43,960 nucleotides of DNA from contig JAWOCZ010000033.1 of the NCBI GenBank assembly GCA_046483565.1, positions 1 through 43,960 on the forward strand, in the 5' to 3' direction. The notes below the pieces were generated by a model. The model was not told the origin of the DNA. It saw nothing but the letters and a program-made list of their open reading frames with translations, and did no database searches. Of this stretch, positions 38,401-43,960 are shown piece after piece. The position numbers and the translations under genes were made by a program. This DNA is from T1Sed10-7 sp046483565 (GTDB lineage: Bacteria > Actinomycetota > Nitriliruptoria > Nitriliruptorales > Nitriliruptoraceae). How positions within the stretch are numbered: position 1 is the first letter of the stretch; each line of letters opens with the position of its first letter.

Positions 38401-40710
38401 TCAGTTGATGAAGGTCCCACCGACAGGTCCGAACCGGTCGTACCGGTCCTCATCGACCGTGAGGTCGGGGTAGTCGTCGGCGGTCACCGTGCCGAGCTCG
38501 GACATGCGGTTCTCCAGCGCGAGCTGGTAGGTGACGCCGACCCGGGTGAAGTCGAGCCCATCGAACGGGTACGCGTCCCCACCACTGAGCAGGAAGTCGA
38601 TGCTGGCGAGTACGAACGCCTCGCTGCCACCGACCACCTCGCCGTCGACGACCAACGGCACCTCGGTGCTGTCGGCCTTGGTGACGGTCGCGTCGACCAG
38701 GCGTGAGCCGACCGGCTCGTCCACGTCGTAGGTGAAGGCCACCCCAGCCCACTGGGCGTGCTGGCCACCGGCCTCCGGCAGCTCCGCGAGCCCGTGCTCG
38801 ATGACCGCAACGAGGTCCTCACCGTCGAGCTCCATCACCCCGACGACGTTGGAGAACGGTGCGACATCGAAGGTCGTCAGAGCCGTGAGCGGACCGACGG
38901 GGATGACGCTGTCGTTGCGCATCCCGCCGCCGTTCTGCAGCGCGACGTCCGCCTCGGGCACACCGAAGGCCGCCGCCTGGTCACGGGCAGCGACGAGCAG
39001 CGCGTCCGCGAGCAGGTCGCCGAGGTTGGTCTCACGGGTGCGGACCGAGCTCCGCAGCCCGTCGAGCGGGACCTCGGTGGTCGCGATCTCGGTCTCGGCG
39101 AGGTTGTCCACGTAGGCCTGGACCGGCTCCACGACCGTGCTGAGCATGGTCGCGTCCTCCGGCCCGTCCATCGGGACCGGTAGCAGGTCGCTGTCGGCAC
39201 GCTCGATGCGGATGAGCTCGCCTGCGGCGTCGAAGCCGAGGACGAGCTGGCCGATGTCGGCGTAGTTCCCCGGGGTGGTCACGACCGGGACCTGCCCGCC
39301 CTCAGCGTCGACGGCGAAGAGCGGGAAGTCCTCGAGCCGCTCACCACCACCGCCGCCGATGACGGCGTCGAGCCCGCTGAGCTGGGTGACGAGCTCGAGC
39401 TCCTGGTTGATGTTCTGCAGGTGGCTCGACAGCAGGATGATGTCGACCTCTGCGGCCTGGAGCGCGTCGATCTCGGCCTGGACGGCGGGGAGGACCTCAC
39501 CGGCGATCGCGCCGCCGGGGCTGGTCACGTCCGACAGGTCCTCGTAGACCGCACCGACGACGCCGACCTCGACGCCCTCCGCGGTCGTGACCACGGTGCT
39601 GCCGGAGATCCGGTCCTCGACCGGGTCCAGCGCCGGCTCGCCCGCGATGTCGAGGTTGGCCGACAGGAAGGGCACGTCCGGGATCGCTGCGATGAACTCC
39701 GCAAGGAACGCCGGGCCGAAGTCGAACTCATGGTTGCCGATCGTCATCGCATCGAAGCCGGCCTCGGTGTAGACGAGCGCGTCGTAGAACGGGCCGCCGG
39801 CCGTCTCGAGCGCCTCACGGGAGGCGTTCAGGCGCGGTCCGGCCAGGAAGTTGTCCCCCGAGGAGAGGGTGACGACGGTGCGGTCCTCGCCCGCGACCGC
39901 GGTGGTCTGCAGGTCCTTGATGTCGGCCACGAACCGCGCGACGCCCGGCATACCGGCATCCGCGTCTGGCAGCAGCATCGACTCGCCGTCGTTGATGTGG
40001 AGGACGGTCAGGGTCAGGTCGGCTACCGGGAAGGCGTCCATCGCGCCAAGGAGCCGGTTGACGATGCTCGCGAACTGATCACGACGGACGTCCGACGCCG
40101 GATCGAAGGTGTCCGCGGTCCGGCCCTGGACGAGGCCGAGCTCGAAGGCCAGTCCGACGGCGGCCACATGGGTGCCCTCGGTGTAGTCATCGAACACGGG
40201 CTGGCCCGGGGGCTCTGTCGGTAGCCCGAGCGCGAAGGCGTGCGCCCGGGTCGCGATCGAGGTGACCTGCGCACGGCTCACGTCGAGCCCGGGGCGGAAC
40301 GTCCCATCCTCGAAGCCGAGGACCACGCCGGCAGCTTCCATCGCCGCGATGTCCGCCGCATGGGTGGTGCCGACCGCGTCGTCGAAGGGCGGGGTGCTCA
40401 CCGCCGGCAGTTCGATGTCGGCGGCGCGCAACGCGCGCGCGATCATCGCCGTCAGCTGGCCACGCGTCGCGGACACCGCCGGGGCGAAGGTGTCCTCGGT
40501 GACCCCACGGATCACCTCACGGGAGGTGGCACAGTCGATCGCCTCGGCATGGGTGTTGTCGGTCGACACATCGTCGAAATCGGCGGGGGGTGCACCATCG
40601 GGGCAGCCGGTCAGCTCATCGGCAGGGGCTTCCTGCGCGGTGGCCGGAACAGCGAGTACCCCGGCCGCCATGACGACGGCCGCAAGGGTTGACATCGTTC
40701 GTCGCATCAT
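38401..40710 (-). CDS. S-layer-homology 5'-nucleotidase/metallophosphatase, exported
   Basis: A 769-residue surface protein. The signal peptide (MSTLAAVVMAAGVLAVPATA) ends near residue 25. About residues 40-230 hold three SLH-like repeats (FDDVSTDNTHAEAID; FDDAVGTTHAADIAAMEAA; FDDYTEGTHVAAVGLAFEL) that would bind it to the wall. Then the calcineurin-like domain with LTVLHINDGES, SSGDNFLAG, IGNHEFDFG and LLSSHLQ, and the 5'-nucleotidase C-terminal domain with LQNGGGMRND, PFSNVVGV and LLSGGDAYPF. The usual D-X-H reads D-G-E and the final GHTH reads GGGE, so the metal site differs from E. coli UshA. ATG 40710 with GGAG six bases before (ATG 40707 follows). Its likely role is phosphate or nucleoside release from external nucleotides. 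Confidence 0.9.
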   Translation of the reverse strand: MMRRTMSTLAAVVMAAGVLAVPATAQEAPADELTGCPDGAPPADFDDVSTDNTHAEAIDCATSREVIRGVTEDTFAPAVSATRGQLTAMIARALRAADIELPAVSTPPFDDAVGTTHAADIAAMEAAGVVLGFEDGTFRPGLDVSRAQVTSIATRAHAFALGLPTEPPGQPVFDDYTEGTHVAAVGLAFELGLVQGRTADTFDPASDVRRDQFASIVNRLLGAMDAFPVADLTLTVLHINDGESMLLPDADAGMPGVARFVADIKDLQTTAVAGEDRTVVTLSSGDNFLAGPRLNASREALETAGGPFYDALVYTEAGFDAMTIGNHEFDFGPAFLAEFIAAIPDVPFLSANLDIAGEPALDPVEDRISGSTVVTTAEGVEVGVVGAVYEDLSDVTSPGGAIAGEVLPAVQAEIDALQAAEVDIILLSSHLQNINQELELVTQLSGLDAVIGGGGGERLEDFPLFAVDAEGGQVPVVTTPGNYADIGQLVLGFDAAGELIRIERADSDLLPVPMDGPEDATMLSTVVEPVQAYVDNLAETEIATTEVPLDGLRSSVRTRETNLGDLLADALLVAARDQAAAFGVPEADVALQNGGGMRNDSVIPVGPLTALTTFDVAPFSNVVGVMELDGEDLVAVIEHGLAELPEAGGQHAQWAGVAFTYDVDEPVGSRLVDATVTKADSTEVPLVVDGEVVGGSEAFVLASIDFLLSGGDAYPFDGLDFTRVGVTYQLALENRMSELGTVTADDYPDLTVDEDRYDRFGPVGGTFIN

Positions 40711-40792
40711 CAACAACTCCAGAGGGTGGGTCACGGGCCGCGCGGACTCCCGGGCCGCACGGTCATGGGAGTCGAACGATCCCCATCGCTCG

Positions 40793-40845
40793 ACCATAGA
40801 CCTTCGGCGTGAAGCGATGGCGACCGCACCATGAACGTCCGTTCA
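40793..40845 (-). promoter_or_regulatory. Candidate PHO-box-like array and -10 before the 5'-nucleotidase
   Basis: On the minus strand three contiguous 11-base units (40836-40826, 40825-40815, 40814-40804) begin GTTCATG, GGTCGCC and CTTCACG, resembling Streptomyces PHO-box direct repeats (G-K-T-C-A-Y-Y...). Five bases on is TATGGT (40798-40793), a -10. Overlapping is TGAACG-TC-CGTTCA (40832-40845), an inverted repeat that could be an operator for another protein. Phosphate control would suit the gene. Confidence 0.35.
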
Positions 40846-40864
40846 CCGCACCCCGCCTGCGGGC

Positions 40865-41947
40865 TCAGCGCCGGGCGGCCAGCCGCTGGGCACCCCGAGA
40901 GAGCTCGGTAGCGGGATCCGGGCCGGGCCCGGACGGCGACGCCGCCTCGACGTCGGACACACCCAACGGCGTGCCACCATCCACCCCACCGGCGACGACG
41001 ACCACGGGGATCCCCACCTCGGCAGCGGCGGAGCGCACGTGCCCGACGACCTTGCCCGCCAGCGAGGTGGCATCGAGCCGTCCCTCACCGGTGACCACGA
41101 TGTCGGCTCGACGGAGCGCGGCCGGGAGTCCCACGAGCCCGGCAACCTGCGCGGCTCCCGGGACGAAGCGCGCTCCGAGCGCGGCAGCCAGGGCGAACCC
41201 GAGGCCTCCGGCGGCGCCGGTACCCGCCTCGTCACGGAGCCGTTCGCCCGCACACAGATCACGCTCCACGACATCGGCCGCATGTCGGAGCGCCGCACCC
41301 AGCTGGCCCACCTCCGCCTCGGAGGCACCCTTCTGTGGCCCGAACACACGTGCAGCGTCATCCAGGGTGGTGGTGACGTCCGCCAGCAGCTCGACCTCCA
41401 CCGCACTGAGGTCCGGCGCCCACCCGCGCTCGATGCGGTCGAGGCGGTGCACCTCGCCGCCACCGATCTTCAGCCCTGACCCATCCGCCATACGGAGCCG
41501 GTACCCGAGGCCGGTCAGCGCGCCGAGCCCGGCGTCCACCGTCGCGCTCCCGCCGAGGCCGACGAGGACCCGTCTCGCGCCGACGTCGACCACAGCCTTG
41601 AGCAGCTGCCCCACCCCGAAGGTGGTGGTCCGCATCGGCGAGCGCTCCGCCTCCGGCACCAGATCCAGCCCACAGGCGGCCGCCGATTCGAGGATGGCGG
41701 TGCCATCCCCACGCAGCAGCGCCGCCGCGTCCACGGGACGACCGAGCGGTCCGACGACCTCCGAGGTGATCCACCTCGAGCCACTGTCCGCGAGGACGTC
41801 ACACAAGCCGTCGCCGCCGTCGGCGAGCGGTAGGAGCGTGAGCTCGTCCCCGGGGCGTGCGACCGCCCAGCCGTCGGCGATAGCCGTGGCCGCTGCCCGG
41901 GCCGTCAGCGTGCCCTTGAACCCGTCGGGGGCGATCAGCACCTGCAT
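40865..41947 (-). CDS. glxK: Glycerate kinase (GlxK family)
   Basis: A 360-residue kinase phosphorylating D-glycerate, normally to 2-phosphoglycerate. Family marks are APDGFKGTLTA at the N-terminus, ADGGDGLCDVLAD, LVGLGGSATVDAGLG, TGAAGGLGFAL and VTGEGRLDATSLAGKVVG. ATG 41947 with GGGAG five bases before. Length is normal; the last 30 residues (ASPSGPGPDPATELSRGAQ) are polar. Order relative to HesB and GcvT matches M. tuberculosis Rv2205c. The substrate is usually from glycolate, serine or sugar-acid breakdown; no such genes are beside it. Confidence 0.93.
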   Translation of the reverse strand: MQVLIAPDGFKGTLTARAAATAIADGWAVARPGDELTLLPLADGGDGLCDVLADSGSRWITSEVVGPLGRPVDAAALLRGDGTAILESAAACGLDLVPEAERSPMRTTTFGVGQLLKAVVDVGARRVLVGLGGSATVDAGLGALTGLGYRLRMADGSGLKIGGGEVHRLDRIERGWAPDLSAVEVELLADVTTTLDDAARVFGPQKGASEAEVGQLGAALRHAADVVERDLCAGERLRDEAGTGAAGGLGFALAAALGARFVPGAAQVAGLVGLPAALRRADIVVTGEGRLDATSLAGKVVGHVRSAAAEVGIPVVVVAGGVDGGTPLGVSDVEAASPSGPGPDPATELSRGAQRLAARR

Positions 41948-41995
41948 CACCACTCCCGTTCTCACAGCGCGGACGATGGACCCTCCGTCGAAGCG

Positions 41996-42001
41996 ACGCT
42001 A
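41996..42001 (-). promoter_or_regulatory. Candidate -10 for glycerate kinase
   Basis: Minus-strand TAGCGT 48 bases before the ATG at 41947, fitting TAGNNT. Confidence 0.35.
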
Positions 42002-42151
42002 CCCCGCCGATCGAAACGAGATGGAGGCCGATCACAGGACCGGCTCCTGCCCGGGCCGCACCGCAGGAGCACCCCGACGGTCCCATCGCGGTCGATCGGG
42101 TCGACGATGAGAGCGAGCACCATCAGCCGGCGCATCTGAGACCCGGGGCCG

Positions 42152-42415
42152 CTATCGCTGTGGCGGGCCGTCGTCGTCGGGGGGCGGTGGCGCGCCGAGC
42201 TCCCGGAGGAGCTCGAGCGCGAGCTCCTCATCCGCGGCGGCGACGCTGACCGCATGCCCTTGCACCCACTCGTGCCCGAGCCGCACGGTGGTGACCGTGG
42301 CAGCGGCCGGGATCGCATGGGCCTGGAGCGCCGCCACGAGCAGGTCGGCCTGGGCCGCGCTCTGCGCGACCACGACGACACGCTGCTGTTGATGTTCCGG
42401 CTCCTCGAACACCAT
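42152..42415 (-). CDS. DUF2007-like small protein
   Basis: An 87-residue protein resembling the DUF2007 signal-transducing domain: a strand-helix-strand with VVVVAQSAAQADLLVAALQA (binding helix), HAIPAAATV, and VSVAAADEELALELLREL. Ends Pro/Asp-rich. ATG 42415 with GAGGAG close by (spacing only about two bases, so start somewhat unsure). No signal or membrane segment. It lies between glycerate kinase and gcvT on the same strand; role unknown. Confidence 0.68.
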   Translation of the reverse strand: MVFEEPEHQQQRVVVVAQSAAQADLLVAALQAHAIPAAATVTTVRLGHEWVQGHAVSVAAADEELALELLRELGAPPPPDDDGPPQR

Positions 42416-42475
42416 GGCTCCTCAGGGAGGTGAGGGCGAGGTCGGGATGGCGCCCCAGCCCGCTGCCGGCACGTT

Positions 42476-43591
42476 TCAGGCCTTCGGGTCACGTTCCACG
42501 AAGGGAGGTCGCACCACGTCGGCGTCGGTGCGGTGTCCGCGCACGTCCAGCTCGACCCGATCGCCCGGCCCGAACGACGCCTCCAGGTAGGCCAGCGCGA
42601 TCGGTACGCCCAACGTCGGCGACAACGACCCCGAGGTGGTCGTGCCCACCACCTCGTCGGTCCCCACGCGCAACACCTCCAGGCCGGCGCGAGCGGGACG
42701 TCGACCCGCGGCGACGAGCCCCCACAGACGCTCGCTCGGGCCCGTCGCCTTGGCCGCGACCAGCGCCTGCCGGCCGCGGAAGGCGTCCCGGTCCAGCCGG
42801 ACCGCCCACCCCAGGCGTGCCTCGTAGGGGTGGCGGGACGGGGACAGCTCGTTGCCGTGCAACGGGTAGCCCATCTCGAGCCGGAGCGTGTCGCGAGCCG
42901 CCAGACCGCACGCCGTCACGCCCGCGCTCGACAACGCTTCCCACACCGCGAGCGCCAGAGCGTCGGGGACCAGCAGCTCCACGCCCCGCTCGCCGGTGTA
43001 CCCCGTGCGGCACAGCAGGAGCGCACCGCCGGCGAGCTCGACGTGGCGGACCCCGAAGGCGGGGGTCATGGCGGCGGGGCTCCCCGCTGCGCCGAGGGCA
43101 ATCAGGACCTGGTCGGTCACCGCCAGCGCACGGGGCCCCTGCACCGCCAGCACCGCCCACTCGCTCGAGGCGTCGAGCACGGTCGCTGCACGATCGGCGG
43201 CCTCGGCCTCGAGCGACGCGGTGACGGCAGCGGTGTTCGCCGCGTTCGGCACGGCCACGAAGCGCCGTCGGCTCACGCGGTAGAGGATCAGGTCGTCGAC
43301 GATGCCGCCCTGCTCGTCGCAGCACAACGTGTACTGCGAGGTGCCGTCCTCGAGCCGGGCCGGGTCGTTGGTGAAGGTCGCCGCCACCACCTCGGCGGCC
43401 TGTGCCCCCTCGATCCACACCGTGCCGAGGTGGGAGACATCGAAGGCCCCGACCTCGGCGCGGACGGCAGCGTGCTCGGCGAGCGTGCCCTCGAACCGCA
43501 GCGGCATCGACCAGCCCGCGAAGGGCGCGAGCCTGGCTCCGGCGGCCACGTGGTGGCCGGTCAACGCGGTCGTCTGCAGGTGCTCGTCCAC
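42476..43591 (-). CDS. gcvT: Glycine cleavage system T protein (aminomethyltransferase)
   Basis: Transfers the methylene group of glycine, carried on lipoyl-H protein, to tetrahydrofolate. The 371 residues show APFAGWSMPLRFEG, VGAFDVSHLGTVWIEG, TSQYTLCCDEQGGIVDDLI (folate/substrate Asp region), RTGYTGERGVELLVP, AARDTLRLEMGYPLHGNEL and a C-terminal barrel with TSGSLSPTLGVPIALAYLE. GTG 43591 is favoured because GGAG is six bases before it; ATG 43609 has no ribosome site. GcvH and GcvP are not in the window. By order it corresponds to M. tuberculosis Rv2211c. It is divergent from the E2 gene. Confidence 0.94.
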   Translation of the reverse strand: MDEHLQTTALTGHHVAAGARLAPFAGWSMPLRFEGTLAEHAAVRAEVGAFDVSHLGTVWIEGAQAAEVVAATFTNDPARLEDGTSQYTLCCDEQGGIVDDLILYRVSRRRFVAVPNAANTAAVTASLEAEAADRAATVLDASSEWAVLAVQGPRALAVTDQVLIALGAAGSPAAMTPAFGVRHVELAGGALLLCRTGYTGERGVELLVPDALALAVWEALSSAGVTACGLAARDTLRLEMGYPLHGNELSPSRHPYEARLGWAVRLDRDAFRGRQALVAAKATGPSERLWGLVAAGRRPARAGLEVLRVGTDEVVGTTTSGSLSPTLGVPIALAYLEASFGPGDRVELDVRGHRTDADVVRPPFVERDPKA

Positions 43592-43625
43592 GCATGCTCC
43601 GAGCGGCATCGGTGTGAGATCGAGG

Positions 43626-43681
43626 ACGCTAGCGGTGTGCCCCCGTTTCCGACTGCGACCCGCCAGGCCGTCCGGTAGCGT
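43626..43681. promoter_or_regulatory. Divergent candidate -10 elements for gcvT and the E2 gene
   Basis: Minus strand TAGCGT (43626-43631), 35 bases before gcvT, and plus strand TAGCGT (43676-43681), 94 bases before the E2 start at 43775. The two hexamers are the same. Confidence 0.4.
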
Positions 43682-43774
43682 CCCCTGCGAACGTGTGCGG
43701 CCCACCAGGCGCCGTCAACCACCCCGCAGCGCCCGCCCGGCCGCTCCCGACCGGCGCGGCGCAGGAGGCACATC

Positions 43775-43960
43775 GTGGCCGAGGTCGAGCTTCCGCAGCT
43801 GGGCGAGTCCGTCGAGGAGGGCATCATCACCGCCTGGCTCGTCGAGGTCGGCGACACCGTCGAGGTCGACCAGCCGATCGTGGAGATCTCCACCGACAAG
43901 GTCGACACCGAGATCCCCTCCCCCGTCGCCGGCACCGTGAAGGAACGCAGAGCCGAGGTC
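43775..43960 (+). CDS. sucB: 2-oxo-acid dehydrogenase E2 protein, N-terminal lipoyl domain (partial)
   Basis: First 62 residues of a dihydrolipoamide acyltransferase, cut by the window end. VAEVELPQLGESVEEGII is the usual start, then the lipoyl lysine in EISTDKVDTEIPSP and the following turn AGTV. In actinobacteria this gene (dlaT/sucB) serves the 2-oxoglutarate and/or pyruvate dehydrogenase, with lipoyl domains repeated. GTG 43775 with GGAGG seven bases before. Which complex it serves cannot be judged from one domain; the GESVEEG start is more usual for E2o. Order relative to gcvT fits M. tuberculosis Rv2215. Confidence 0.93.
   Translation, partial: MAEVELPQLGESVEEGIITAWLVEVGDTVEVDQPIVEISTDKVDTEIPSPVAGTVKERRAEV

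Noticed and set aside
1..43960. Mobile element, prophage, tRNA or rRNA genes
   Set aside because: No transposase, integrase, terminal inverted repeats or structural RNA sequence was seen; base composition is even throughout.

Overview
The window comes from a very GC-rich (roughly 70% or more), deep-branching actinobacterium. The evidence is a WhiB regulator, a PASTA-domain Ser/Thr kinase, a PimB'-like mannosyltransferase, a DEDD/GIY-YIG fusion nuclease, frequent GTG starts and many 4-base gene overlaps. An S-layer-homology 5'-nucleotidase and the overall gene mix would fit the Nitriliruptoria/Euzebya side of the phylum; that placement is inference. Gene density is high. I see no rRNA, tRNA, insertion sequence, prophage or CRISPR array. 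Both ends cut genes: PPK2 at the left and a lipoyl-domain E2 protein at the right.

Layout. 1-4245: end of PPK2, an orphan betaine-type binding protein, a thioredoxin-fold lipoprotein overlapping a small membrane protein, a YbjN protein and a coiled-coil lipoprotein. 4436-9119: PASTA kinase, a double zinc-ribbon membrane protein and DAHP synthase. 9133-14794: an epimerase, a threonine aldolase/inositol monophosphatase pair, an unknown protein, MsrB, a PlsC acyltransferase and a small membrane protein. 14840-22624: a long minus-strand block in two sub-operons, first (upstream) alpha/beta hydrolase, SRPBCC and zinc-ribbon membrane protein, then ArsA/Get3-like ATPase, a DUF5304-like protein, ROK kinase, EEP protein and an S9 peptidase. 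22742-28923: a multi-pass membrane protein with a degenerate EEP domain, then minus-strand PimB', NYN protein, zinc-ribbon protein and DUF309 protein, and then MutM. 28963-35423: TetR, WhiB, DEDD/GIY-YIG nuclease, CsaA-like protein, TrpD, a receiver protein and a UspA protein. 35503-43960: an unknown protein, a NicO-type metal exporter with accessory protein, an ErpA/HesB protein, the SLH 5'-nucleotidase, glycerate kinase, a DUF2007-like protein, GcvT and the E2 start.

The most informative large-scale signal is that the order of the recognisable genes follows the Mycobacterium tuberculosis region Rv2176 to Rv2215 as I remember it (pknL, aroG, plsC-like, Rv2184c ATPase, Rv2185c, pimB', Rv2191, trpD, HesB, glycerate kinase, gcvT, dlaT). 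The strands also agree apart from the DAHP synthase. The window therefore looks like an ancient actinobacterial backbone with local insertions, not a mobile island. Within it, the tightly coupled ATPase / lipid-binding-fold / zinc-ribbon membrane / hydrolase genes next to PlsC and PimB' suggest an under-described envelope-lipid or membrane-protein module.

Short tandem repeats are unusually common at gene ends and in intergenic regions. Candidate -10 elements of the form TANNNT, often TAGNNT, precede many genes. A candidate PHO-box-like array precedes the 5'-nucleotidase.
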